Of a stretch of 64,000 bases of DNA, positions 1 through 8,563 are shown piece after piece (the first letter of the stretch is position 1; each line of letters opens with the position of its first letter). The position numbers and the translations under genes were made by a program. The stretch lies in assembly GCF_001275385.1 (NCBI RefSeq), contig NZ_LGIW01000015.1, forward strand, positions 992,001 through 1,056,000, given 5' to 3'. A model generated the notes under the pieces. It saw only the letters and a list, made by a program, of their open reading frames with translations. It had not been told where the DNA came from and made no database searches. This DNA comes from Exiguobacterium sp. BMC-KP (GTDB lineage: Bacteria; Bacillota; Bacilli; Exiguobacteriales; Exiguobacteriaceae).

Positions 1-1
1 C

Positions 2-790
2 TTTCAAGATGGACATCGCTTAGGTGACACAACGGCTTCCGAATGGACCAGCACGATTAATCCTGAACAGTTTACACGGTTCGAAATCCGAGTGCTCCGT
101 CCCATTTCAAGAAAATCGGTACCGTTCGCACGGATAATCGAGACGTTTGCCCGCGTTACGAATTTGGTAAAACAAGAACCGGACCGGGAACGAGAGCATG
201 AACAATACGTGCTTTATTACTCTTTGTATCCGGCACCTACTCCGCATCTGAAATTTTCTACTTTTCGGTTACGTGTGCTGACGTTCATTGCTCCTCCGAT
301 TCTCGTGAACCCGAATCCATTTTCTCCGCATCGTTATTTCGAAGGAGACGCGCGACAGTATTCGCCTTTTTCAAACGAATATCGAACCTTTACAGAAGTC
401 ATCACCTTTAATGAGGGGTCCTCTCATGAACTAATAAAACAGGCAAATCCGACTCGGTCTTTTGATGCACGTCATCAGTTATATCGAGAGGATATCGCTT
501 CGACACAGCAAGTCTACTTGTCAGATCAATCACTAACTCGATATACGCTCCACCACTCAGTAGGTAATCCACTCGTCGTCTCACCTAATATCGACTATGA
601 AATTAACGTATCACATCAATCAAATCTTTGGCGTATCGCCGGAATCCATCTTCAATCACCACATCATGAAGTGTACTTAGATGAAGGAGATGATTGTTTC
701 GAAACCATCCACCAAGCCCATGATTTAGGCTTAAGTTTCCTTGGTGACCCGTTGCCCAGTTGTCACTGGCTGCATATGACGAATCAATGA
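2..790 (+). CDS. DUF3238-like protein, 5' end missing
   Basis: The frame is open to the left window edge, so the N-terminus lies outside. The GTG at 92 has no good ribosome binding site and is probably internal. The visible part (about 262 residues) ends at 790. A stretch around FEGDARQYSPFSNEYRT resembles the DUF3238 family of Bacillales proteins, which have no assigned function. The residues before it could be the end of a beta-sandwich domain. No signal peptide or catalytic motif is visible in the part shown. It converges on the DCC gene across a shared terminator. The family call is from memory of the motif and is moderate. Confidence 0.6.
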   Translation, partial: FQDGHRLGDTTASEWTSTINPEQFTRFEIRVLRPISRKSVPFARIIETFARVTNLVKQEPDREREHEQYVLYYSLYPAPTPHLKFSTFRLRVLTFIAPPILVNPNPFSPHRYFEGDARQYSPFSNEYRTFTEVITFNEGSSHELIKQANPTRSFDARHQLYREDIASTQQVYLSDQSLTRYTLHHSVGNPLVVSPNIDYEINVSHQSNLWRIAGIHLQSPHHEVYLDEGDDCFETIHQAHDLGLSFLGDPLPSCHWLHMTNQ

Positions 791-796
791 ACAAAA

Positions 797-830
797 AGGA
801 AGCCGCGACCAATTCGTCGCGGCTTTTCCT
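797..830. terminator. Bidirectional terminator
   Basis: A GC-rich stem built on GCCGCGAC / GTCGCGGC is flanked by A and T runs and lies between two convergent genes, so it can serve both strands. Confidence 0.8.
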
Positions 831-832
831 AT

Positions 833-1222
833 TTAGTCATGAAATCGAGCACGTGTCTCCGGAGACGGGAGTGCGCACTCTTGTTTTTGCCCAAACCAGC
901 GATGGCGATTGCTCGCAACGAGATCATAGACGCGATCGCGGAGTGAACGTGGAACAATGCGAAGTACACTCAAGAGACGCCATCCTCCTTGTAAATGACG
1001 GGCAATCCGTAACGCTGCGTTCGATTTGATATAAGGTACACCCCGGTCAATCACGACGACACTGTCGATGGATTCGGGGAGATGATGACGCCGGATGAGT
1101 TCTTGTCCTGTCTCCCCTTGTAACGAAGCAAAATCATGGTATCCTTGGTCTCGTTTTAAGATGAACTGGACGCTTGCGTCACAGAGATTACATTCTCCAT
1201 CAAATAAGACGATTGCTTTCAT
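833..1222 (-). CDS. DCC-family thiol-disulfide oxidoreductase (DUF393)
   Basis: This 129-residue protein opens with FDGECNLCD (residues 7-15), the double-cysteine signature of the DCC/DUF393 family (YuxK-like). The family has a thioredoxin-like active site of the CxxC type (C11, C14) and is predicted to be a small cytosolic thiol-disulfide oxidoreductase; physiological substrates are generally unknown. Length is normal for the family. The ATG is preceded by AGGAAGGA at proper spacing. It is monocistronic, divergent from the SDR gene and convergent with the DUF3238-like gene. Confidence 0.85.
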   Translation of the reverse strand: MKAIVLFDGECNLCDASVQFILKRDQGYHDFASLQGETGQELIRRHHLPESIDSVVVIDRGVPYIKSNAALRIARHLQGGWRLLSVLRIVPRSLRDRVYDLVASNRHRWFGQKQECALPSPETRARFHD

Positions 1223-1323
1223 GATTGATTCATCCTTCCTAATCCGTATAACGAATCATTTCGTACACTTTCTCTTTACCACACTTTAGGCAAAAACATG
1301 CATTTAATTAGTATGTTAAATAC

Positions 1324-1337
1324 TGATAACGCTTTCT
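1324..1337. promoter_or_regulatory. Candidate cre (CcpA) box upstream of SDR gene
   Basis: On the minus strand the site reads AGAAAGCGTTATCA, one mismatch (first base) from the cre consensus TGWAANCGNTNWCA. It lies about 100 bases before the SDR start and before a TATACT that could be a -10 element. A single mismatch in a 14-mer can arise by chance, so this is weak. Confidence 0.35.
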
Positions 1338-1437
1338 TTACATACCTCGCTTACGCTATACTGTTTCTGTAAACATTTGGATGATAAAATAACTCATCTA
1401 GCGTTTTAAATGCATCTTTACTTAAAGGAGAATACAT

Positions 1438-2181
1438 ATGACGACACGACCGATTGCCATCGTAACCGGAGCCAGTCAGACGCGTGATATTGGTGCTGCT
1501 ATTTGCCGTCAGCTCGCTACGGCTGGTCATGATCTGGTCTTTACTTATTTTAAAGCAACAGCGGATTGGCCAGCTAGTTTTTCGACTGAACTTCAGGACC
1601 AAGGTGCACGCGTTCTTGCGATTGAGCTCGATTTAAGTCAAGCAGATGCTGCTGACGAATTATTCGCGCAAGTAAAGGACTTCGGAACACCAAGTGTTCT
1701 CATCAATAATGCTGCTCATTCAACGATGACGGATTGGCAGACGCTTGACGCGAAAAGCCTCGACCAACACTATGCGGTCAATCTCCGTGCGCCACTATTG
1801 CTTGCAACACGGTTTACGAACCGATTCGTTGAGGCGAACCTGACGTCCGGACGCATCATTCAATTGACGTCCGGTCAGGATCTCGGTCCGATGCCAGACG
1901 AAATTGCTTATGCTACAACAAAAGGTGCCTTATCGACCTTTACGAAAACATACGCTGCAGCCGTTGCACCGCTTGGTATCACCGTTAATGCCGTCAATCC
2001 AGGTCCGACTGACTCGACGTGGATGGATGAGGCAACACGGACAGCGCTTAAAACTAGTTTTCCGTTCGGACGAATTGGTGCTCCTGAAGATGTCGCGCGA
2101 TTGATTCAATTTCTCGTCAGTCCAGATGGTAGCTGGGTGACTGGACAGATCGTTCATTCCGAAGGTGGCTTTCAACGCTAA
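1438..2181 (+). CDS. SDR-family oxidoreductase (FabG-like)
   Basis: A 247-residue classical short-chain dehydrogenase/reductase. The Rossmann cofactor loop is TGASQTRDIGAA (residues 10-21), the structural motif is INNAA, and the catalytic Ser (LTSGQD) and YATTK (YxxxK) are present, followed by the NAVNPGPT loop. It should be a cytosolic NAD(P)-dependent oxidoreductase. The best resemblance is to 3-oxoacyl-ACP-reductase-like proteins, but the substrate cannot be read from sequence. The ATG at 1438 follows AAAGGAG at ideal spacing. It is a single-gene unit ending in a terminator shared with the NUDIX gene. Confidence 0.9.
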   Translation: MTTRPIAIVTGASQTRDIGAAICRQLATAGHDLVFTYFKATADWPASFSTELQDQGARVLAIELDLSQADAADELFAQVKDFGTPSVLINNAAHSTMTDWQTLDAKSLDQHYAVNLRAPLLLATRFTNRFVEANLTSGRIIQLTSGQDLGPMPDEIAYATTKGALSTFTKTYAAAVAPLGITVNAVNPGPTDSTWMDEATRTALKTSFPFGRIGAPEDVARLIQFLVSPDGSWVTGQIVHSEGGFQR

Positions 2182-2200
2182 ACATCAGGATTTAGACAAT

Positions 2201-2233
2201 AATGACCCCTGACTACTTCGATCGGGGGTCATT
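2201..2233. terminator. Bidirectional terminator between SDR and NUDIX genes
   Basis: Nine-bp arms AATGACCCC and GGGGTCATT enclose a 15-base loop between two convergent genes. The T-tract is short, so termination may be modest. Confidence 0.65.
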
Positions 2234-2236
2234 CCG

Positions 2237-2695
2237 TTATCGAAAGACGGGTCCAGTTTCTATCAAAAAGTCGTTCCAAGCCGTTTGATGCAAGTCACTA
2301 TAAAGTTGTGGCATCTGCTCTCTTTCAAAAAAAGCAACGTCTAGTGATTCATCGGGATCAATCGTCAGCTGTCCACCGTTGATGTGGCAAACGAAAAAGT
2401 GAACGATCGGTTGAGCGACGTCCCCCGTCGGATAAACCTCTTCATATTTCGAGTAGACCCCACTCAGACGTTCAATTGTGACATGAAATCCGGTCTCTTC
2501 AAAAATCTCACGCTGCGCAGCTTCTACGAGTGATTCTCCAAGTTCAAGCGCTCCACCCGGAAATCCCCATGCTTTCTGTTCACGTCGTTTTTGCAGGATA
2601 ATGCGTCCTTCATCATCTAAGACGATCCCACCGGAAAAGTTTAACATCACTTTTTCCTGACCGACCTTACTGCGGAGAAAACGAATGTAGTCCAT
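2237..2695 (-). CDS. NUDIX hydrolase
   Basis: A 152-residue protein with a complete NUDIX box starting at GGALELGESLVEAAQREI and closing with FEETGF, which holds the metal-binding REIFEE glutamates. NUDIX enzymes hydrolyse nucleoside diphosphates linked to other groups; the substrate here is not predictable. The ATG has a GGAGG ribosome binding site located inside the end of the upstream hydrolase gene, with which it overlaps by 29 bases, so the two are probably translationally coupled. It is the last gene of a four-gene minus-strand cluster. Confidence 0.9.
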   Translation of the reverse strand: MDYIRFLRSKVGQEKVMLNFSGGIVLDDEGRIILQKRREQKAWGFPGGALELGESLVEAAQREIFEETGFHVTIERLSGVYSKYEEVYPTGDVAQPIVHFFVCHINGGQLTIDPDESLDVAFFEREQMPQLYSDLHQTAWNDFLIETGPVFR

Positions 2696-3389
2696 CTGTC
2701 GCCTCCAACTGTTTGAATTGTTTTAGCCAGTCAATCAATTGCTCAATCATCATGTCCGACACGGTGTGATTGATTGCAGTAAAAATACGTAATTCGATTG
2801 CTTGATGAAAACCTGCTTGAATAGCTGACTCAAAATAAGTCTGTTGAATGGGTAACGGTATGATCTCATCAGCATCTCCGTGTAGGAGCAACCGCGGACG
2901 TTTATCCATTACTTCAATCGGATCAAGCATCCATGGCGCCACTCCTTGAAGTGGCGGTCGACCGTCTCGTTTTCGGAATTGACGTTCGGCTTCAAGATAA
3001 GCGCCGCCACCATTGATTGCAACGAGGGCTTTGATTGGGTAACGTGCCAAGATTCCATGCGCAATGAAGCCACCCATCGACACACCGATGACGATCACAT
3101 CTGAAGCATTCCAACCTGACTGCTTAATGATTTCTGCCGCTTCCGTAATCGATTGCTCAACGACCGACCAAAAATAGGTCGTTGTAACGTCCGGCTCAAA
3201 TGGATTGTCGAGTGGCTCTCGCTGGTCGTGTCGAATGAGTTCAGGAATGAAGACATCGTATCCTTCCTCAGCGAGTTGCTCAGCAAACGCCAGATAGGAA
3301 ACAGCTGTCCCACCCCAACCATGATAGAGTAGGATCGCTCCCGTTGGTTGAGAAGCTCGAACGATATGGACACGAAAATCAAGCTTCAT
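2667..3389 (-). CDS. Alpha/beta hydrolase (dienelactone-hydrolase-like)
   Basis: A 240-residue alpha/beta-hydrolase fold protein. It shows the oxyanion region LLYHGWGG, the nucleophile elbow GVSMGG, an acid residue in HGDADEIIP, and the catalytic histidine in INHTVSD. No signal peptide is seen, so it is cytosolic. It resembles short esterases and dienelactone hydrolases such as B. subtilis YitV; that comparison is from memory. The start overlaps the RDD gene by 11 bases and has a GAGGAG ribosome binding site inside it. Likely the third gene of the cluster from 3969 down to 2237. Confidence 0.85.
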   Translation of the reverse strand: MKLDFRVHIVRASQPTGAILLYHGWGGTAVSYLAFAEQLAEEGYDVFIPELIRHDQREPLDNPFEPDVTTTYFWSVVEQSITEAAEIIKQSGWNASDVIVIGVSMGGFIAHGILARYPIKALVAINGGGAYLEAERQFRKRDGRPPLQGVAPWMLDPIEVMDKRPRLLLHGDADEIIPLPIQQTYFESAIQAGFHQAIELRIFTAINHTVSDMMIEQLIDWLKQFKQLEATDGLHSFSPQ

Positions 3390-3789
3390 TTCTTTTCTCC
3401 TCTTTCATGCGGACGATCGTCTGTGCGAAGTCATCTTCCGGTAATCGTCGACCGTCCTTAAGGAAAGGTTTCCAGTACGGACGAATCTTAAAAAGTGAGA
3501 TCGTATCACGATAAACCGTTCGTCGGACAATCTGTTTCGTCGTCAACGGTAATCCGTCCTCACTTTCGACCTGAATGCCACAGATCTGACCACCAATCGA
3601 TTTTCCGTTCAACAGTTTTAATTGTGCGATTTCCGCCAAGAAACTAACAGTCGGTTGCGTGACGACGGAATGGACGACTTCTGATTTCACACGTCGTAAG
3701 ACTGTCTTTTCGATGACGACAGAAAGTCCGAGATAAACAGCTTGGTTGATGATGTATGCGCCAATTCTTCGTTTTGTCATTGAATGCAT
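3379..3789 (-). CDS. RDD-family protein, reduced
   Basis: A 136-residue protein. Residues 5-30 are RRIGAYIINQAVYLG-like (the RDD N-terminal element), and NGKSIGGQICGIQVES with a later IVRRTVYRD match the second half of RDD proteins. Usual RDD proteins have about three membrane segments. Here only one N-terminal hydrophobic stretch is clear, so the domain looks reduced. RDD proteins are membrane proteins of mostly unknown function, some proposed as ion antiporters. The start follows AAGGAGGG at good spacing, and that site overlaps the stop codon of the upstream small membrane protein. Confidence 0.65.
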   Translation of the reverse strand: MHSMTKRRIGAYIINQAVYLGLSVVIEKTVLRRVKSEVVHSVVTQPTVSFLAEIAQLKLLNGKSIGGQICGIQVESEDGLPLTTKQIVRRTVYRDTISLFKIRPYWKPFLKDGRRLPEDDFAQTIVRMKEEKRNEA

Positions 3790-3801
3790 GAATGACCCTC
3801 C

Positions 3802-3969
3802 TTATACGTTAAAATAAACGACTGCGCCGAGTGCACTGACGGCAACCAAATAAAAGACGATTGCAAGTCGTTTATTCGCGGCAGAGATATCTTTTCTGAC
3901 GAGGATTTTACTATACCGAAACGTCAAAAATGCGAACACGAGCAATGCTACGATTACTAATGGTTCCAT
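3802..3969 (-). CDS. Small two-segment membrane protein (55 aa)
   Basis: A short ORF of 55 codons that starts MEPLVIVALLVFAFLTF and ends with a second hydrophobic stretch near AIVFYLVAVSALGAVVYF. The basic linker between the two segments (RYSKILVRKD, NKR) suggests a small integral membrane hairpin. It has a GAGGGGATCAA ribosome binding site. Its TAA stop forms part of the ribosome binding site of the RDD gene, so the two are probably co-transcribed and coupled. I do not recognise a family. Codon structure, ribosome binding site and tight spacing together support a real gene. Confidence 0.7.
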   Translation of the reverse strand: MEPLVIVALLVFAFLTFRYSKILVRKDISAANKRLAIVFYLVAVSALGAVVYFNV

Positions 3970-4093
3970 TTGATCCCCTCTTTTCTCTCTTATTTTACAT
4001 GATATCCGTTCTTAAATTGTTATATTTTACAAGTAAAGTAGTATGTGATTGTTCCATACATAATCGATCTTATTTTGAAATGAGGTTTTAACT

Positions 4094-5017
4094 TTGAAGA
4101 CTGCAACTACTTGTTGTCTCGTCGCGTCTAAAACACCTGGTTATCTCACTCGGGAACTCCCGTCACTCGGCATTCATGACGTTCACATTCGCACGCTTGC
4201 TGGTGCCGTCAGTATTGGCGCCGAGCTCCCGCAATGGCTTGAACAAGACATGACGATAACCGACTATCACTATCCGCTCGAGACTGGCTATGAGAGTTAC
4301 GGCGAAGTGCTAGCTATTGGTGACTCGGTCCAAATCGTCAAGCCCGGTGATCGTGTCATTAGCTTTTACGGACATCAAGATCATGCAATCGTACCTGAAT
4401 CGAAGGTCATTCCCGTTCCTGCCCACGTCTCGCCACGTGAAGCCTTGCTACTAATTCTGTCTTGTGACGCGGCAAAAGGCGTCCGAAAACTTACATTGAC
4501 GCCCGACTCCAGTGTCTTAGTTTCCGGAATGGGTACGATTGGTTTACTCGCGGTACACTACTTACGGCATTACGTTAACGTTCGTCAGATTGATATCATC
4601 GAGCCGATCGCCTCCCGAGCTGAGTTAGCGCGTCAATTAGGTGCACGTTTTGTCACACCGGATTCAGACATGTATGACGTCGCCATCGAATGTTCCGGAC
4701 GTCAAGCCGCTTTTGCCGAGCTTCAGTCTGCTGTCCGCCCTCATGGTGAAATCTGTGTTTTATCGGACGGCAACCGGGAAGCCTTGACGTTGACTCCTGC
4801 GTTTCATGCGAAAGAACTCCAAATCGTTGCATCCAGTGACGGCTGGGACTACCGTCAGCATGCAGACTGGCTTTTTGCAGACGAGCGTCACGCAACCTTA
4901 CCCGATTTATTCGAACAGGAGACAACGTTTAGCAATCTCGCAAATTGTTTCACTTCCTTGATGCAATCAACGGAACTACCGATCAAAGTATTCGTCGATT
5001 ATGAGCAGACGAGTTGA
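4094..5017 (+). CDS. Medium-chain dehydrogenase/reductase (zinc-ADH-like)
   Basis: A 307-residue protein of the MDR superfamily. The GroES-like N-terminal half includes GYESYGEVLAIGDSV and KPGDRVISF, and the Rossmann half has VLVSGMGTIGLLAVHYLR near residue 145. The usual catalytic-zinc cysteine/histidine set at the N-terminus is not evident and the protein is shorter than typical zinc ADHs (about 340-350), so it may be a zinc-free oxidoreductase. The substrate is unknown. The start is TTG with a weak GAGG site 8-10 bases upstream. The 3' end overlaps the convergent VOC gene by 19 bases. Confidence 0.75.
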   Translation: MKTATTCCLVASKTPGYLTRELPSLGIHDVHIRTLAGAVSIGAELPQWLEQDMTITDYHYPLETGYESYGEVLAIGDSVQIVKPGDRVISFYGHQDHAIVPESKVIPVPAHVSPREALLLILSCDAAKGVRKLTLTPDSSVLVSGMGTIGLLAVHYLRHYVNVRQIDIIEPIASRAELARQLGARFVTPDSDMYDVAIECSGRQAAFAELQSAVRPHGEICVLSDGNREALTLTPAFHAKELQIVASSDGWDYRQHADWLFADERHATLPDLFEQETTFSNLANCFTSLMQSTELPIKVFVDYEQTS

Positions 5018-5595
5018 ACACCGTTCGGATCCGTCCCTACTAATGACGCGTCAGAGAAGACTGCTTCTTGCAAGACGGTCTTCTCCCCGCGAACAGTTTG
5101 AATGTGCGGAATCGGTCTGTCAAACAGCTTCACTAGATCTTTTTCTAATCCTTCGCGTGGCGTCGATAGGACGAGTCGCACGAGTTCCGTTCCGTCAGCA
5201 TCTGCAATCGCATCGTCGTGCGTTTGCAACTCAATTCGCAATCCGTACGGCGTCTGCAAGAACGTACGTCGTTCATTCGCTTGAACTGTAAACGATAATG
5301 TTTCTGCGCGGTCGAGAATCGTTTGTAAGTCATCCGACTGAATCAAAAACCCGATATGGTCGAAACGTACCGTCTTTCCGAATCCAATCGTTACGTTGAC
5401 CGCCCCCCGCTTCATTTCAATGATTCGAAACAGGATGTGATCCGTTCGAAAGTCGTCCCATGTCAGTGGCGGATTAAATGTATTAAATTCTCCTTCTTTT
5501 TTCCCGATGCGCTGGGAAACGTGAAATCCACGTGCCGTATACCAGGCTTCTGTTTCCTCCAAATGTGGTGTCCAAATATGATAATGAAATAGCAT
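4999..5595 (-). CDS. VOC (glyoxalase/dioxygenase-fold) family protein
   Basis: A 198-residue vicinal-oxygen-chelate protein. The first beta-alpha-beta module begins FHYHIWTPHLEETEAWY, and a second begins RFDHIGFLIQSDD with the closing YGLRIELQTHDD. The His and Glu positions are compatible with a metal site. VOC proteins include glyoxalases, fosfomycin-type resistance enzymes and extradiol dioxygenases; the substrate is not resolved here. It is separated from the upstream TraB-like gene by no gap (that gene ends at 5596), so they are likely one transcription unit. Its end overlaps the convergent MDR gene. Confidence 0.8.
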   Translation of the reverse strand: MLFHYHIWTPHLEETEAWYTARGFHVSQRIGKKEGEFNTFNPPLTWDDFRTDHILFRIIEMKRGAVNVTIGFGKTVRFDHIGFLIQSDDLQTILDRAETLSFTVQANERRTFLQTPYGLRIELQTHDDAIADADGTELVRLVLSTPREGLEKDLVKLFDRPIPHIQTVRGEKTVLQEAVFSDASLVGTDPNGVQLVCS

Positions 5596-6327
5596 TTACA
5601 TACACTCCTTTCGATTATTCCAATCGTTCCATGTCATCACTTCAACTTGGTTCGATTCGTTCAAATACTGTCGTAATAATGGGAGATGTGCTGCACCATA
5701 CAGACAAACGATCCGTTCGGTCGTCTGAGCGAGTTTTAGTAGACGAGTGACAATCTTTTGATTACGAACATGCCAATAGCGTTCGATCCAGATTCGACCA
5801 CTCTTGAGTCGTTCGATTTCTTCATAAACTGTAGCTGACGCTGTAATCGTCTGTTCAGCGTGTAATAGATCGAGCCAATCAGAAAACGATAACTGCTCCA
5901 TCGCTTGTTGCAACTGATGCGTCCGCTTCGTCTCAGTAGCGACGATCGTCTCGAACTCTTCTGGATGAAGCGCACTAATCTCCCCTAAATCCGGGACGCC
6001 TTTGACAGATTCATTCCAGTCCACTCCGTGTAGATGCGCTAGTCCTGCCATTCGTGCCAAGCGAAAACCAATTTGTTGCCGTTCATTATTGGTTAAATCA
6101 CTCTCGTGTTGATATGTTTCATATGTATGTTGCACGTCATCCATCCGTTCAGGTGCCGTTTCAAGCGCAACGCATGTTGGTCGAAATGTGTTCAATCGAG
6201 TAACGACTTCTTTGATTTCACGTTGCCGTCGTTTTGACGTAACATCAAAAATCGTCGGACGAATCATATCTCCATTCGCTGGTCGATCGAGATGGAATAG
6301 ACCAATCAGTAAAACCTGAGGTTTCAT
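5596..6327 (-). CDS. DUF5694 / TraB-like domain protein
   Basis: A 243-residue protein with LIGLFHLDRP near the N-terminus, RPTCVALETAPER around residues 50-62, and a C-terminal LYGAAHLPLLRQYL. This His/Glu/His pattern matches DUF5694 and the wider TraB/PrgY/ChaN-like superfamily, whose members are suspected metalloproteases or metal-binding proteins. No signal peptide is seen, so it is probably cytosolic. The start ATG follows AAGGAGGGGTG. The VOC gene follows immediately and is probably co-transcribed. The precise biochemical role is unknown. Confidence 0.7.
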   Translation of the reverse strand: MKPQVLLIGLFHLDRPANGDMIRPTIFDVTSKRRQREIKEVVTRLNTFRPTCVALETAPERMDDVQHTYETYQHESDLTNNERQQIGFRLARMAGLAHLHGVDWNESVKGVPDLGEISALHPEEFETIVATETKRTHQLQQAMEQLSFSDWLDLLHAEQTITASATVYEEIERLKSGRIWIERYWHVRNQKIVTRLLKLAQTTERIVCLYGAAHLPLLRQYLNESNQVEVMTWNDWNNRKECM

Positions 6328-6510
6328 TCACACCCCTCCTTTTCCTGATTTTACCTTATCCACTTCTGCTATTGCGACAATTACTTATCGTGAATTTAAT
6401 CAAACGATCTTACGTTAAAGGATCAACACCATTTACTGTATACATGCGAATTAACAGGTAAACAGCTTAATATATGGTATTATTATACAAATTTATATAA
6501 GGAGGCTCTC

Positions 6511-6861
6511 ATGAAAAAAATACTTGTCATCTTTTCAATCGGATTTTTCTTTGTATTGATTGGGTGTAGTCAGGCTAGTACAGAAGAAAACGGTAGCTAC
6601 GCCATGATTGTCATCGTTAATCACAAAGAATATTGTGGAACAGAAGAAAAATTAGATGCATCAAAACAACAAGGTGGAGAGATTAGTAAAATACTTAAGA
6701 AAACAAAAGCGTCTGAAATGCCCTAAGAGAACAGTCAATCGAATTCTTTTCCGGTCGGATCCATCATCTATTCTGTTAAAGGAACAGAAGATTTTATTAT
6801 TGTAAAAGATCTCGATGATAAAAAGTGGCTTTTACAAAAGGTACGGGATATTGAAAAATAG
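6511..6861 (+). pseudogene. Small lipoprotein gene interrupted by an in-frame TAA
   Basis: The reading frame starts with ATG at 6511 (ribosome binding site AAGGAGGC) and encodes a lipoprotein signal peptide ending in a lipobox VLIGC (residues 15-19). It reaches TAA at 6724-6726 after 71 codons. The same frame then stays open for 44 more codons to a TAG at 6859. That part (SNSFPVGSIIYSV, then FIIVKDLDDKKWLL) looks like the natural C-terminal part of small Bacillales lipoproteins that end in a hydrophilic beta-rich tail. This suggests a nonsense mutation, or less likely readthrough. A sequencing error cannot be excluded. It has no close operon partners. Confidence 0.65.
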
Positions 6862-7009
6862 TTGAATTGACTTAAATTTGTGAGTCATTATCAAACAATT
6901 TGTATTTTTAACTAGAAAACACAGGAACGACTTGCTTATGAGGCGTATAGTTGTAACCTTTTTCTCATCGCTTTAACTAGCACTCTAAAATAAACGCTAC
7001 CATACAAAA

Positions 7010-7034
7010 AGTGGACAGATTACGTCTGTCCACT
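7010..7034 (-). terminator. Terminator of the first PaaK-like gene
   Basis: Nine-bp arms AGTGGACAG / CTGTCCACT with a 7-base loop, followed on the minus strand by a T run, just after the stop codon at 7039. Confidence 0.8.
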
Positions 7035-7038
7035 CGAG

Positions 7039-8391
7039 TCATCCTGTTAAGCTAGATTTGACTAGTAAAATTTTTCCGCTTTCCTCGGCATCGATAAAAG
7101 AGACCGCTCTAACATCCAACTTAATTTCACGTCCGAACAGCAAATACAGTCGCTCCATCAGAAGTTGTTCGTCTGCATCATTGAACCTCTCCGCGTCAGG
7201 CACATAGTAGATCGAGACACTGTCCGGTGTCTCCTGCACGTACTGAATCCGTTCAATGCTATTGGGTAAATGTTTAACGAGACTAGACAATTGCGCTTCA
7301 AAAATCTTTTGTCCATCCGGTTTTTGGACGAACGCGCGTCCCCTTCCATCAATCGAATCGATGATCGGTCCCGGGTGACCACAGGAGCAGGTACGCTGAC
7401 TGAGCGTCATCCGATCCCCGACCCGGTATCGAATGAGTGGTGTCCCATGTGTATCAAAACTCGTCACGAGAATCTCCCCGTCTACATCCAGTTCAATGAT
7501 TCCCATCTCATGATGCAAATGTTTTTGCCCAAACCGACATTCCGAGACGATTGGTGCACCTTCAGACGATGCATATTGATCAAAAACTGGTCCGTGAAAC
7601 ATTTCTTCGATGACTTGACGCTCCTCCGTCTCGATTCGTTCAGCCGTCGGAAAGATCGCAATCGGTTGACAGGTTAAGCGAATTCCTTCTCGTTTCGCAA
7701 ACCGGGCAAGTTCAATCATCGCAGATGGAAGACCATCCATTGTTTCTGGTTGAAAACGCTCAATCGCTTCTAAATACGCTGCCATCGTCCGTGGAGACAA
7801 TCTTTTCACCGTAAATAAGAGTTGATTCGATGCTCGATTCATTCGCCAATACACATCCGTCTGTTGCCGCTTTGGTACTAAATCTTGCGCTGTAAAACTT
7901 ACACGACGCATCCCACGTCGCACTCCATGCGTCGCCTTGAAATAATCGAGATGTGCCATGCGAATTTGCATATCCGGTACGGTGTAGCGCACTTGCAGTG
8001 ACATGCCAGTTGTTCCACCCGTTTTTCCGATAATCGGTGCAGGGATGTCCGTTCGAATTTCCTCCATCCGCGTTCGTAATATTTCTTTTGATAACACAGG
8101 GATATTTTTGAGTTCTAATAAATCTTTTAAAGGTAAGGTAATGTCATTTGAAATGAGAAGATGGTTGTAATAAGGGCTGTGCTCAGCACAGAAGCGAAGG
8201 AAGTCATTCAAACGATCAAGTTGGTCTGCTTCGACGTCAATCGTCATATGCTCTCGCTTGAGGAGCGTCTGAAGTCGTTCTTGATAGACCGGTCCATAAC
8301 GTTCGCGATGCAATTGATACCCATAGAGGGTTGTGAAGAGGTCTTGGAGAAATAGAGGAGAGCGATTGTAGATCTGCTCTTTGATACCCAT
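7039..8391 (-). CDS. PaaK/CapK-like adenylate-forming ligase, copy 1
   Basis: A 450-residue member of the phenylacetate-CoA ligase / coenzyme F390 synthetase family. It shows the nucleotide-binding loop GKTGGTTGMS, the YASSEGAPIV region, the adenylation core FDTHGTPLIRYRVGDRM, a CxCG element (CSCGHPGP), and the C-terminal lysine segment SGKILLVK. Such enzymes activate a carboxylate as an acyl-AMP and usually pass it to a thiol; the substrate is unknown. The start was set at 8391, where AAAGGA lies 9 bases upstream and the alignment to copy 2 begins. A longer frame from 8496 has no support. It diverges from the AraC gene. Confidence 0.85.
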   Translation of the reverse strand: MGIKEQIYNRSPLFLQDLFTTLYGYQLHRERYGPVYQERLQTLLKREHMTIDVEADQLDRLNDFLRFCAEHSPYYNHLLISNDITLPLKDLLELKNIPVLSKEILRTRMEEIRTDIPAPIIGKTGGTTGMSLQVRYTVPDMQIRMAHLDYFKATHGVRRGMRRVSFTAQDLVPKRQQTDVYWRMNRASNQLLFTVKRLSPRTMAAYLEAIERFQPETMDGLPSAMIELARFAKREGIRLTCQPIAIFPTAERIETEERQVIEEMFHGPVFDQYASSEGAPIVSECRFGQKHLHHEMGIIELDVDGEILVTSFDTHGTPLIRYRVGDRMTLSQRTCSCGHPGPIIDSIDGRGRAFVQKPDGQKIFEAQLSSLVKHLPNSIERIQYVQETPDSVSIYYVPDAERFNDADEQLLMERLYLLFGREIKLDVRAVSFIDAEESGKILLVKSSLTG

Positions 8392-8431
8392 GTCATCACG
8401 TCCTTTCACAAGGGAGGTAACGGTTTCGATG

Positions 8432-8459
8432 ATTCTACGATAGCGTATGTACCTGACAG
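8432..8459 (-). promoter_or_regulatory. Candidate promoter of PaaK-like copy 1
   Basis: On the minus strand, CTGTCA and TAGAAT are separated by 16 bases, ending about 40 bases before the start codon at 8391. Several TGACA/TGTCA half-sites lie in the same divergent region (8450-8520) and could bind the adjacent AraC-type regulator. Confidence 0.4.
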
Positions 8460-8563
8460 GAAAATGACAAAAAGAGGGAAACTGTCTATCTGACAAATTG
8501 AGGTCGTCTCGGACAGGTTAATTGAACATCACACCACTATACTGAAGTCAAGGAGGTGAGAAG

